Shown here piece after piece: positions 1 through 9,714 of a stretch of 64,000 nucleotides of DNA. The DNA is from Chinchilla lanigera (Eukaryota; Chordata; Mammalia; Rodentia; Chinchillidae), in contig NW_004955480.1 of NCBI RefSeq assembly GCF_000276665.1, positions 7,644,175-7,708,174 of the forward strand, in the 5' to 3' direction. Below the pieces are notes generated by a model. The model did no database searches. It was given only the letters and a program-made list of their open reading frames with translations, and was not told where the DNA came from. Each line of letters opens with the position of its first letter. The stretch's first letter is position 1. The position numbers were made by a program, and so were the translations under genes.

Positions 1-607
1 GGTTGAGAAACAATTTCTCACTGAAATTTGCAGCCCCTGAAAAAAATTAAATTAATAACGTAACAAAAGGGGTCTAAACAAATAGAGTATAAAAATACAT
101 GAAACTGTGAATACTATACGCTAAAACAGTTCTGATGCACAGAAAAGATTGGAAGGAAGTTCAACAGCCCTGAAAGTTTGCAGTTATATAGTAAAATATC
201 AATATGTTTTCTGTTTCTTTAGAGTCCTCAATTTTCTTCAATGAAAATACATTCATATTATCACAGTTGGTTAAAAGTTTTTAAGACTGACACTTAGGGC
301 TAGGACAAGGCTGCCTCTTACAAAGTCTTTTACTGTGAAATTGTTGTCCTGAAAAAAATTGGGCTTCCATTAACAAGGACAAGGGTAGAATGTTAAGCAG
401 GAGACTAAAAATATCTTGTACCCTATCTTGGTCTATTTAGACTGAGTAGCAGAGTACTGTAGATGAGGTAGCTTGTAAACAGCCAATTTTATTATACTCA
501 TTCTTGATTATTTACTTTATTTGCTCATATATACATTTTTCTTGTGTTCATATTTGTGATCTCTTTTATAATATTGATCTCCTTCTAAAATTTAGTGAGT
601 CTTAACA
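1..607. other. Unlabelled AT-rich stretch
   Basis: I see no gene, RNA or repeat here that I can name. The sequence is AT-rich and every frame is closed by frequent stops. Old, decayed repeat sequence cannot be excluded by eye. Confidence 0.5.
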
Positions 608-815
608 TAACACATCATCCTGTTTTCTGTTCTAATTTCTGTCTCTTGCTTTTCTATCACCTCTAATGTGCTGCTGCAATAATTTCATTTTACAGTGAGT
701 GTACGCCAGAGCCTGCACAGCTGTCCATTCTTATGCTTTTCCACTTCCTAGCCCGTCGAGCCCTAGTCTGTCCTAAAAGGGGCTCATCCCAATAGGCTGA
801 TCTGGATCAAGAATT
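608..815. repeat. Copy 1 of a ~208-bp direct repeat
   Basis: This segment recurs at 1439-1647 in the same orientation. By eye about nine in ten bases match, with differences scattered along the length. Both copies contain the shared blocks GTGTACGCCAGA and CTGTCCATTCTTA and end near GATCTGGATCAAGAATT or its equivalent. The pair could be two LTRs of a small element, which would make 816-1438 its interior, or a local duplication. No TG...CA ends or primer-binding site were identified, so the LTR reading is only an inference. Confidence 0.75.
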
Positions 816-1438
816 TTGGGGAAGGCCAGAAAGCAACATTTGGAGGTTATAATCCAGGAATGACCTCCAAATTGTAATAAAGGGCTACTCCTGTAGTGAC
901 AGCATGTTGCCACTTTTGGGCACAGATCCCACGGCCATACCTCTGGTGCTGGATAGTACCTCTTGAACTCCTGTCATACCACCTCTGCATGCTGATGTGC
1001 CCAGCACCTTCTCTTCACTGCATTAGCTTCTAGATGGACAACAGAACCTAACTCATCTTCCAGCCAGGAGCACTGGAAAGGTCAATTTCCATCTTCTACC
1101 TGGGGGAAAGAGCAAACCCATCCTTGTAGTAATGCCCTCAAATATAGAAAGGCAGGCTTCATGGTTGGCAAGGATGCCTTCCCAATCACTGCTTAGTTGC
1201 ATTGGGGATGAAATCAAAATAAAAACAATTAAGTCTATACACTGAAGGAATCACAGGCTACTGATCTTAATTTAACTGAGATAATATACACAGTTGCCCA
1301 TGGTGGAGCACTGTCACCTAGCAAGCAATTCAACAATTGGTAGACCAGCCAGTCAGCAAGTGAAGCCACAGACTATTGCTCTAAAATGAAGACCATTACT
1401 TCATTACTCTGGACTTTTAGTCTTCCCCTTAATTCCAT
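816..1438. other. Spacer between the two direct-repeat copies
   Basis: This 620-bp segment lies between the two copies. It has no open frame of note on either strand and I could not match it to a retroviral gene. If the flanking copies are LTRs, this would be a much-deleted interior. If they are a tandem duplication, it is part of the duplicated unit or older flanking DNA. Confidence 0.35.
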
Positions 1439-1647
1439 AAGACATCACCCTGTTTTTCTATTCTAATTTCTGTCTCGGGCATTTCTATCACCTCTAATGT
1501 TCTGCTGCAGTAATTTCATTTTACAATGAGTGTACGCCAGAACCTGCACAGCTGTCCATTCTTACGCTTTCCCACTTCCTAGTCTGCCGAGCCCTAGTCT
1601 GTCCTGAAAGGGGCTCATCCTAATAGGCTGGTCTGGATCAAGAATTC
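1439..1647. repeat. Copy 2 of the ~208-bp direct repeat
   Basis: Same orientation as 608-815, start-to-start spacing about 831 bp. Differences from copy 1 are mainly single-base changes, many of them transitions, which suggests the copies have diverged independently for some time. Confidence 0.75.
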
Positions 1648-2431
1648 AAGCAGAAAGAAACACAGTTCACCACTGATCTTCAGAATTGTAATTTGAGAGA
1701 CACAGATGGGGGAAAGGGTCAGGTATGCCAAAGTTGATAAATCGTAAAGTTTCGGTGCCTCTTCCTGCCTCTTCTTGCCTCTAACAACTGGAATTTTACA
1801 TCTGCAGTCAGCTTCAGAGAACAGCAGGTGTAAATTAATGATTTTGCTGTGGAAACCAAGACAAAAAGAGAAACTTTTTGTTTCTTTACTTTTTCTGACT
1901 TCATGAATGTAACAATGCATTAACACTATGTCCTTGGGAGGAGTGGGTGATCTGGGTTAAGTAAGCTTGTGAGAATGTTTAAATAGATGCCAGTCATTGG
2001 CCACATTGGGCTGGGCGTTTGGATGAGGAGAAAGCAGTATCAGCAGGGCACCTGCTTTCAGATCTGTGCCGCTTGAGCTTGGTCTTCCAATCAGATGACT
2101 TTGATAAGATCAAAACATTCCTTTATCCTAAAAAATCAATATCACTGTGTAAAAAAGTAAAGGATCAAGAAGAAAGGGTGGGAGGAGAAAGAGTCTTAGC
2201 CTGGATCATTTTGAATGCAGAGTATGAAACCGTCTTTTCTATGCAAGAGGTTTATTTGGAAGAGTGAGTTCCAGAAAGAGAAGTGAGGGAAAAGGAAGTG
2301 AAACAGCAAAGGAGAGAGAGCCATGTCCTTCCCTCCTCCCGTCTTTCACTCCTTGCTTCCTTTTCTCTCTTCTGCAACTCAAAAGGCTTCTCAGTGAGAT
2401 CCAAAAGTAGTCATCTTTGGAAGACAATGGA
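1648..2431. other. Unlabelled stretch
   Basis: No repeat family or gene was recognised. A plus-strand open frame of 82 codons at 2019-2267 has no motif I recognise and no splice or promoter context. I treat it as chance. Confidence 0.4.
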
Positions 2432-2690
2432 AAAGGAAAGAAGGAAGGAAGGAAGGAAGGAAGGAAGGAAGGAAGGAAGGAAGGAAGGAAGGAAGGAAGG
2501 AAGGGAGGAAGGGAGGAAGGGAGGGAGGAAGGGAGGAAGGGACAAAGGGACGGAGGGAGGGAGGAAGGGAGGAAGGGAGGGAGGAAGGGAGGAAGGGAGG
2601 GAGGAAGGGAGGAAGGGAGGGAAGGAAGAAGGGAGAAAGGAAGGAAGGAGGAAGGGAAGGAAAGAGGGGAGAAAGACAAGGAACAAGAGA
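2432..2690. repeat. GGAA/GGGA purine microsatellite
   Basis: About 250 bp of almost pure purine on the plus strand. It starts as uninterrupted GGAA units and then passes into a mixed GGAA/GGGA array with a single CAAAGGGACGGA interruption. It is low-complexity DNA, and the long open frames across it in several phases (Lys/Glu/Gly/Arg or Pro/Ser/Leu only) are artefacts of the repeat. GGAA is the core of ETS-family binding sites, so binding in vivo is possible but is not shown by the sequence. Confidence 0.97.
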
Positions 2691-2877
2691 GACAAATGAA
2701 AAATAAAAGGTCTTAGTAATTATGATTTTTGGATCAGAAGCACCTAACAGAAATACCACTCAGACTTTTGATCCCTCTACATTGGTTTATTAAGGCCATC
2801 CTTATTGACCATCTCATTTGATCTCCTGAACAACCCTAGAAGGTATTATGTTTACTGCAGTATTGTGTAGTATTGTG

Positions 2878-3095
2878 CTTAAAAGTGTGGGCTGCAGAGG
2901 CACAGCTGGAATAAAGATGAACTCCATCACTTTCATGTCATGTGCCCTCAAGCCAATCGCACAACATTTTGAGGCTTAAGTCTTCTCATCTGCAAAGTGA
3001 GGATAATAAATGTAGCACGTGTTTGTTGTGAAGAGTAAATGAGTTAATATATGTAAGGAACCTAAATGGATCTGGCATATGGTAAGTTAGCTTGA
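2878..3095 (+). repeat. MIR SINE, sense
   Basis: The order of MIR landmarks is visible: a 5' part around GTGTGGGCTGCAGAGGCA, a middle with the decayed CTTCTCATCTGCAAAGTGAGGATAATAA core, and a 3' part GTAAATGAGTTAATATATGTAAGG ending near GGCATATGGTAAG. MIR is an old tRNA-derived SINE shared by mammals and is no longer mobile. Confidence 0.85.
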
Positions 3096-5269
3096 GCTAT
3101 CCCTACCTGTGAACAGATTTCTAATGCCTTCTGGGCTATCAAATAGGAGAAATTCCTACAGTAGCAGAATGACTTTGAAACTCTGCACCATCAGGTCCTC
3201 AAACAGAAACATGGCTATGGGGAGCCATTGGAGCAGAACCCAGCCAGGATGACTTGGAACGGCAGGGTGGGGCTCAGCTGGGAAAGCGTGCTTTGAGCAA
3301 ATACACATTTCACTGATCAACAGCTTCTTTCCCTTCATCGTTTCCTTGTTATCACTTCCCTAAAACATAAAATCTCCATTCTAGGCTGAAAGCCAGAATT
3401 CCCCTTCCCTTTGCTTCATGAAAGAGCAAATGCCTTCTCCCTGGCCATTTGCACAGAAATGCAAGCCAAGATCCTATTTTAGTCCAAAGCTCAATATTTA
3501 GGGAAATATGTTTGGATAGTTTACAAAGGACACCCTTCTTCTTAGACTCCCTTGGAGAGGTTTTTGAAACTTAAGATGTCTTCTGCACCGCTCCTACCTG
3601 CAACCTTTGTGGGATGGCAAAGAAAGTTCCTCTTCCCCACTCCTCGGTTCTTTAAGATGTGCAAGGCTATCGAGATTTAAACAACCACCAAAAAATGGCC
3701 CACATCTGAAGCTGTGTGATTCTCACTTGGCACAAGCAGGAATAGGAAGTCAGGGGAGCAATTGCATGTCTTATAGTGGAAGTAGCAGTGTCTTGGCAGA
3801 TTTCAAAACCTTCAGTCTTGATGGAGGAGAAGGGCTGGGAGACAGAGCAGGCGAGACGTAGAGCATTTGAGCCATTTTCCCAACTTAGGAGGTATATTAA
3901 ACACTGGCAGAAAGCAATCTTTACAAAATGTGTATGTGTTTATTTATTTATTAGACTGAATGCTTCTAGGCATTGCTTCTTCTCTCTTAGGGGCAACTGC
4001 AAGAACCGCAGAAAATGAGACAGACTCCTAAGCTTGCTTTTACAGCTTATGTTACTCATATCAAACCCCGTCAACTTAAATTATCTATCATAGGCTCCCG
4101 CTTCTCACACCTAGCCTCAGATCTCAATACTACTTCCATATCTGTTCCCACATCCTACAACCAAAGGGACTTGTGCTTCTTAGTGTTCTTAGCAAGGAGG
4201 CCAAAAGCTCACTTCTTGAATCTCAGTCCCACAAACACATGCACAGACTCTGGCATGCCCTGGACATGCTTCTCAGCTGAAAAATTTCACTCCTCTTTCC
4301 TCAAAACCTACTTAAACTTTCCAGAAGCTGTGGAGAATTTTCTAAATAAAATCCTCAAGAGCCAAGTTCTCTCTCATCTCCACTACCCATCCTGGCCTTC
4401 CTCTTCCTCCCACCCATGTATCCACAGCTTGCCTCATCTCTGGAGCTCTAGCTGTGCTCCTGGTCCTGCCACATAGTTTTCTTGATCCAAACAAACTTTT
4501 CCTTTTCCAAAGGGACATATGTGCCTTTCGTGTCTCCCACTTGCAAATACGAGATCATGAACTCTCTCAGTCACCACAATCATGTCAGTCTTTTATGATC
4601 TCTTTCTAGATACAGATAGATGTCTACATGAGTGTGGATGTGAATATGATACAGACATAATACAGACATAAAAACAGAGATAAACATATTCTGCTGATAC
4701 TGCTTCTCCTAGAGAACCATGAGTAGTATGCAAAGTATTCAATGTAAACTCAGTTCTTAGGAAAAATGCTTCTTCGTTTCCTCAAAAGAGGAGCTAAGAT
4801 GAAGACACACTCAGTCCACAGTCATAAGTAGAACACTAAATGCCATAGCGGTCAGCCGACTCATGCCGACCTGAACATTCTTCTTGTTCATTTGATTTCT
4901 TGAAGCCACACTCAGGGTGCTCAGCCCACCTGACATGGCCCTGTGGTGTCCTGCATCACCTGGACATGGTGCAGAAGGGCCTGGCACAGGTGGCTCCCTG
5001 CCCACTGGGTTGCTCTCAAAATTGGAAATGCCCTCTGTTTCTCCAAGGTAGATGTGGCTGTTTCTTCTACGGAGCAGAAGAGCTGACTCTCAGATTGGTG
5101 CTTTTCTTGGGGAAGTACAGGGAGTAGGCTCCTGAAAACAGCAAAAAAAGAGTCCTTTGCTCTTTGGATCCTGTCCATATGTGCTGCAGATCCGTTTGAT
5201 CCTAATTGTACTACACTGCTGCAGGTACCACATGCTCGCTGTCTCCTGTGAGAACAGAGTCCATGTTTG
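3096..5269. other. Unlabelled stretch with a 153-codon open frame of no known family
   Basis: The longest open frame is 4015-4476 on the plus strand. It starts within a run of sequence rich in CCTC/TTCC and its product has low complexity in Ser, Pro and His. I see no domain, signal peptide or membrane segment. A pyrimidine tract followed by AG lies just upstream at about 3981-3990, which resembles a splice acceptor, but no matching donor or conserved exon is evident. Chance is the more likely explanation. Nothing else in the stretch was recognised. Confidence 0.35.
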
Positions 5270-5625
5270 TGGTAGTCAGCTTTCCATCACCCTAACAAGC
5301 ATCTGAGCTAATCAATTCATAAAGCTAAAGGCTAACTTTGGCTCACAGTTTTGGAGTTTCCCTCTGTGGACAGCTGGCCCCATTGCTGCAGTGAGACAGC
5401 AGAGTTTTGTGATGGGAGCACATTGAATACAAACCTGCTTGTTTCATGGCTGAGAGAAGAGGAGAAAAGCATCACAAGATCCTTTTCCAGGGACCTGAGG
5501 ACTTTAAACCTCCCACTAGGCCCCACCTCAAAGGTTGTACCACTTCCCAAGAGTGTTATGCTACGGACCAAGCATTTCCCACTTGGGCATTTCGGGATAT
5601 TCTAGATCCAAACTGCAGTACAGTG
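5270..5625 (-). mobile_element. MaLR-type LTR, antisense (decayed)
   Basis: Read on the plus strand, it has the usual order of an antisense mammalian-apparent LTR retrotransposon LTR: a start like GTAGTCAGCTTTCCATCACC, then GGCTCACAGTTTTGGAG, a middle with CATGGCTGAGAGAAGAGG, then the CCCACTAGGCCCCACCTC block. These LTRs are noncoding and come from nonautonomous ERVL relatives. The boundaries are approximate. Confidence 0.6.
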
Positions 5626-5753
5626 AGAGAGGCCATTTCAGAGCTTGATGGAATTGTCTCCCACTGTCTCTTCTGCATTTTGCCATATTTATACAACCTT
5701 TACACCATTATATTCCAAATATATTTTAACAGACCTTAAATGAATTCACTTTT

Positions 5754-5764
5754 AAAACTGAGCA
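5754..5764. repeat. Left target-site duplication of the ID SINE
   Basis: AAAACTGAGCA here is repeated exactly at 5881-5891, on either side of the SINE. This is the signature of L1-driven target-primed insertion. Confidence 0.9.
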
Positions 5765-5766
5765 CA

Positions 5767-5880
5767 GGGGGCTGGGGATTTAGCTCAGTGGCAAAGCGCC
5801 CGCCTGGCAAGCGCAAGGTCGTGAGTTCGGTTCCTGGTCCCGGAGAAAAACCAAAAAAAGACCAAAAAAAAAAAAAAAAA
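5767..5880 (+). mobile_element. ID-type tRNA-derived SINE
   Basis: The body begins GGGGGCTGGGGATT. It has a good pol III A box at about 5781-5791 (TAGCTCAGTGG) and a B box at about 5826-5834 (TTCGGTTCC). The tail is A-rich with CAAAAAAAGACC interruptions and ends in about 20 adenines. Exact 11-nt target-site duplications flank it, and its body closely matches the copy at 63911. Together these suggest a young insertion from an active or recently active family. The AAGCGCAAGGTCGTGAG core differs from the murid ID consensus as I remember it. Confidence 0.93.
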
Positions 5881-5891
5881 AAAACTGAGCA
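5881..5891. repeat. Right target-site duplication of the ID SINE
   Basis: Exact copy of 5754-5764, directly after the poly-A tail. Confidence 0.9.
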
Positions 5892-6906
5892 TGGTCCTAG
5901 GCAATAATATCTATGCAATCACAGTTTGGTATTCTAAATCTACATTTCACTGGACATTAAAGTTAATAGATGATGACCAAAATAAAAACTATGATAATTG
6001 CCCTGCTGTCCTTTAGGATCACTTGGCTCACTGGGTATGTGTGTAGGCCATGCTTAGAGAAAAGTCTCTTGATGCTGTGGCTCTATGATTCCCACAGAAG
6101 TGGTTTGAACGTGTAAGAAAGGAGAGGAGAGGGATGGTCCTCAGTCAGTGAGGACAATGCAACGTGGCAAAATAGATGCAATTTTTTAAAATGCAAGAAC
6201 AGTGGGAGGCATAAAGTTAAAGTTCTTTTTAATAGAAGTAAGAACCAATCTGACCCCTGGAGAAAGAGATGTGTCCATTTGGGGTCTGTTTTTGAGAGTC
6301 AGTAAGAAAACGTGTTTGTGCTTGGAGAGGAATATTGGTTTCTCATTCACTTGCAAAAAAAAAAAAAAATAGGATTTCGCATGTGTCTTGCTTCAACTGG
6401 CTGGTGAGGGCATTCTCCCTTACTCCCATCAACAAGTTTTCGTTTGTAGTTTTAGACTACTGGATGAAAGAAAGGATCGCATTTTGTTGTACATATGGCA
6501 ACGTATGCAGGTGCCATAGTTTTTCAGGTGACCTGAATCTACACTTAAACAAAAAGGTAGGAAATACTGTTGATAGACTGAACTCCAAACTCTCATCTTT
6601 TGTGTATGGGGAAACCAAAACTTATCTGGACTTTTAAAAGTATGCTTAGCATAACCATTTAAATCATAAAAGATATTTTCTCTCAAAGTATTGAATTGGA
6701 ACATCTTCCCTCTGGGAGGGGAGCCAGGTTGTATCTCCTGATGCTTTCCATTCCATAAAAGGAAGATTAACTGTGAAGAAAATTATTGATGTTGAGAATA
6801 TTTATCCTCAATTACCTAACTTTGGTTTTGAATGCCTTTTCCACTTTTGAAATACTGTCTTCTAATTTGCATGATACCATAACCTATTTTTAAGTTTTCT
6901 AGAAAT
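5892..6906. other. Unlabelled stretch
   Basis: No gene or named repeat was recognised. A run of about 16 adenines at 6354-6369 has no recognisable SINE body upstream. Confidence 0.4.
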
Positions 6907-6907
6907 A

Positions 6908-7069
6908 TTCTCCATCACCTTGACACAGCTACTCCCAGGAAAACCTCTGACATACTTTTTCTCCTGATGAGGAAGAACTCTCCATTGTGTTGACAAAATT
7001 TCATAGGAAGGGCTCTGGGATCATTTGTCCCTGATGGGGAAGAGTTCTCCATCACCTTTACGAAGAAGA
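6908..7069. repeat. ~67-70-bp tandem repeat, units 1, 2 and start of unit 3
   Basis: Units begin at 6908, 6978 and 7045, each with (T/C)TCTCCAT, followed by a CAGGAAxxxxCTCTG block, then CCTGATGxGGAAGA. The units are diverged from each other. The second half of unit 3, with ACAGGAAGGTCTCTGACATC, reappears at 7530-7578 after an LTR, so the array existed before that insertion. Confidence 0.75.
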
Positions 7070-7528
7070 GTAGACAACTTTTCATCTGTGTGACCAAAAA
7101 CCCAAGAAAATCAAATTAGATGAGGAAAGATTTATTTCAGAGATTTCAATCCATGGTCAGTTGCTCCAGGGCTTTAAGTCTGCAACAAGACAGAAATATG
7201 GCAGAAGGGCATGACGAAGGAGAGCTGCTCACCTTATGGTGACCAGGAAGCAGAGACAGGAAAGTGTCAGAGAGGAAAGGGCCAGGGACCAGATACAGTC
7301 TCCAAGATCAAGCCCTTATGATGATCCACTCTCCTCAGCTATGTCCCTTGTTTCCTGTTTCCTTCACCTCCCAGTAAGGCCATCAGATTATGAGCATTAT
7401 TAATCCACTGATGAAATCAGAGCCCTTATCATCAAATCATCTTTCAGAAGCCCTACCTCTGAACATGCAAGACTTTTGGAGCATGTTGGATGGGAGGTTC
7501 ATTTTAGGTCTTAATCATGACATGATTA
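7070..7528 (-). mobile_element. MaLR-type LTR, antisense, inserted in the tandem repeat
   Basis: On the plus strand it runs from GTGTGACCAAAAACCCAAG through AGGAAAGATTTATTTCAGAG, GGAGAGCTGCTCACC and AATCCACTGATGAAATC to GGTTCATTTTAGGTCTTAA. This is the order seen in the related LTR at 42572-42964. It carries no coding capacity. It splits unit 3 of the 67-bp tandem repeat. Confidence 0.8.
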
Positions 7529-7529
7529 T

Positions 7530-7578
7530 TCACAGGAAGGTCTCTGACATCATTTACTCCAGCTGAGGATGTTGGTCT
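7530..7578. repeat. Displaced second half of tandem-repeat unit 3
   Basis: ACAGGAAGGTCTCTGACATC followed by TTACTCCAGCTGAGGATG matches the second halves of units 1 and 2 at about 6936-6976 and 7003-7043. It completes the unit interrupted by the LTR. Confidence 0.7.
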
Positions 7579-7654
7579 GTGCTCCTTCTCTCACTGAACT
7601 TCAGCCAGCTCTGCCTGCACAGGAAGTGTGTAGTGAAAGACAAGAACTGAGCAT

Positions 7655-7800
7655 ATTAGAAAGTGTTACCTTTGGAATTGAGCAGGCTGAGTTCAAATCT
7701 AGTGTCAGACCCTGTGAGCTGTTTGTATTGAGGGAAGTTAACTTTTCTCCTAAACAGAGCTTGTGTACCTGAAAGTCTGAGGGAGTTATTAAAATGTTGG
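7655..7800 (+). repeat. MIR SINE fragment, sense
   Basis: ACCTTTGGAATTGAGCAGGCTGAGTTCAAATC matches the 5' half of MIR, followed by a decayed middle ending in TTATTAAAATG. The 3' end is missing or unrecognisable. Confidence 0.7.
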
Positions 7801-8480
7801 TGTATTTGTGAATACCTCCAGCCCCAAGCCTTTTGTGGTGTGCCTAGCCATCGCCGCGGCCATCCTAATGCTTTCCCAGGGAGCTCCAGGACGAAGGCTA
7901 GAGGACTTCTAATCGGGCTCTCCCTGTGCTTCTTTGGTGGGTGAATATTGATGAATAGATATTGAGAAACAGGAAGAAAATGTTCAAATGGGAAGGGGAA
8001 CAAGGGGGTGCGGATAAGGGGAAAAAAGAGAATAGAAAAGAAAATGGAAACAAAACTTTTGTAAGTAAGGAGGGGAACAGAGGTTGAAGGGAGAGGAAGG
8101 GAATGAGGGGAAATAGAAGAACCGAGATATAGCATGTCGGCATTGCCTGTTAGCTCATATATCGTGTACAGGTACAAATACCCTACAATGAATGTGATCA
8201 TTATGCATCTCAAAGGTGTACTAATGAAATGAATTTTTAAAAATCCTCACTCTCAAGCCTTTGCACCTTAGTCTGTACAATGGAGTAAGAATGCTGAATT
8301 TGGGCATTACAATAGTGATTTACAAAGAAAATAAAAGTGTCTGAATTTTTGTAAATGAACAAAAATGCTAATTGTCTTTGTTATTCACGTCAAAGGGATT
8401 CAGGCATAAATCAGAAAGCACAATCTACCCCATTGTACCAAATAAATGTGTTCAAACCCAGAACTCAGGCAAAACCCCTA
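7801..8480. other. Unlabelled stretch
   Basis: No named repeat was recognised. A short GC-rich patch at about 7850-7862 (ATCGCCGCGGCC) is too small to be a CpG island. The 185-codon minus-strand frame at 7656-8213 overlaps the MIR and a purine-rich tract, and its product shows no domain. I treat it as chance. Confidence 0.4.
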
Positions 8481-8484
8481 CATA

Positions 8485-8517
8485 AACACACACAAACACA
8501 CACACACACACACACAT
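8485..8517. repeat. (CA)n microsatellite
   Basis: Short, slightly interrupted CA array with an early ACAAACAC variant. Confidence 0.95.
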
Positions 8518-8534
8518 GCAATATGGCTTTTGTC

Positions 8535-9140
8535 ACAACAATTTTATAGCTCAAGGATCAGAGGTCCTGCTAATGTCACAGTCCCTAATATTAGGTAAAC
8601 ATAGCAATATCCTTGAAATACACACAGTTGCTTGCTGCCAAAATCTTAGCCCCCTCTTGTGCTCCCCTCCCGCCTCCAGACTCCCTTTTATGGGCTGTCA
8701 GATCAATTTTACAGCATGTCTGAGGAAGCTGATGAGAACCTGAGGGAGCGGGTCTGTTCTGCTCTGGACTAATGAGGAGGACTGCAGGGCTGCTGAGCAC
8801 TGGGGAGGCAGACGCCATTGTGTTCAAAATGTGTGCTGAAAAAAAAGACCCTTTTTGCTCAGTTGTGCAGCTTTTTAACATCGCCCAGTCATTTGAGCCC
8901 AAAAGTATAAATCTGAGCTGATGCCTGACACGGATTTTTTCAATCAGTCTCTTTTAATTGCATAAATGTTCATCTTTGTCTTGAAGGGAAATATAATATA
9001 TAGTTCACTGGAAAAGAATGTTGCCTAAATTGGTATAATTAAGGCTTTCTCTTCAAATGCACTGTACAAAGGCCAGAAGTCAGACAGGGCTTCTTTTTTC
9101 AAATCGCCTCCAAAAATTAAAGAGCCCTTACCCTGTTCTG
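8535..9140. promoter_or_regulatory. Candidate conserved noncoding element
   Basis: This 600-bp stretch has no repeat hallmarks and no convincing reading frame. Its second half is dense in AT-rich homeodomain/POU-like words (TTTTAATTGCATAAATG, AATTAAGG, TAATTAAGGC). It also has a CAGCTG-poor but CAGATC/TGACAG-type composition typical of developmental enhancers. No conservation data are available here, so this is a suggestion from composition only. Confidence 0.25.
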
Positions 9141-9284
9141 TATTTTTGTCTTTATTCATTTATTTTTTTAAAAGCATAGACAAATCCAGATCTGCTCATA
9201 TGGCTATCATTTAATGCTTCCATTCTTCCCAAACTCTAAGGTGATTTTTTACATCTTTGGCATGTATTGCAATAATATAAGCAT

Positions 9285-9352
9285 ACATGAAGCTCAGTGG
9301 TGGGGTGCATGCCTACCATGTGCAAGGTTTCAGATTTAATCACCAGCAAAAA
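9285..9352 (+). mobile_element. Old ID-type SINE, sense
   Basis: AAGCTCAGTGGTGGGGTGCATGCC followed by CATGTGCAAGG, a decayed B box and CACCAGCAAAAAG with an A-rich AATAAAATTAAATAAAT tail. It is more diverged than the SINEs at 5767 and 63911. Confidence 0.75.
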
Positions 9353-9576
9353 GAAATAAGAATAATAAAATTAAATAAATGTATCAAGGAGGAGGCTCTA
9401 GGGGGAGATGAAGCAGAAGCTCTTCTCTTGCCGAGGAGCCAGCATCCCCAGTCACTGGAAGAGTGTTTTGAGCTATCTTTTTCACACCGGAAATTACCAT
9501 GGGTTAGGAGTCTTCATTCCTTTAAGGAAAGAGCGTTTGGCTTTTACCACTTAAAACAGAACTGTTTAGACCTTTT

Positions 9577-9665
9577 ATGAGTTGAATTGTGTCCCTCAAA
9601 AGATATGTGTCAGGGCTAAGCTCCAGCACCGAAGAATGTGCCCTGTAGAGGCCAGATAAGGAACT
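9577..9665 (+). mobile_element. MaLR-type LTR 5' fragment, sense
   Basis: TGAGTTGAATTGTGTCCCTC, then AAAAGATATGTG and GAATGTGCCC, is the usual 5' end of MST/MLT-class MaLR LTRs. The rest of the LTR is absent, and the sequence runs into the L1 at about 9715. Confidence 0.65.
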
Positions 9666-9714
9666 TGAAATTCTTTCTATACCAGCCAGAAGTCAGCAGC
9701 ACTCTCCTCTCTAA

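Noticed and set aside
2239..2759. Long overlapping open frames across the GGAA tract (up to 146 codons)
   Set aside because: They consist only of residues encoded by the repeat and are open in several phases on both strands, so they reflect low complexity and not a gene.
4015..4476. 153-codon plus-strand open frame
   Set aside because: It has no domain, low-complexity product, and no promoter, splice or conservation evidence. It is of the length expected by chance in 64 kb.
5767..5840. Possible tRNA gene, because of good A and B boxes
   Set aside because: It is followed by an A-rich tail, has target-site duplications, and matches other SINE copies. It is a tRNA-derived SINE.
7846..7866. CpG island and promoter at the GC-rich patch
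   Set aside because: It is only about 20 bp and has few CpGs. No transcription start features are present.
7656..8213. 185-codon minus-strand open frame, the longest in the window
   Set aside because: It overlaps a MIR remnant and a purine-rich tract, and its product has no recognisable domain.
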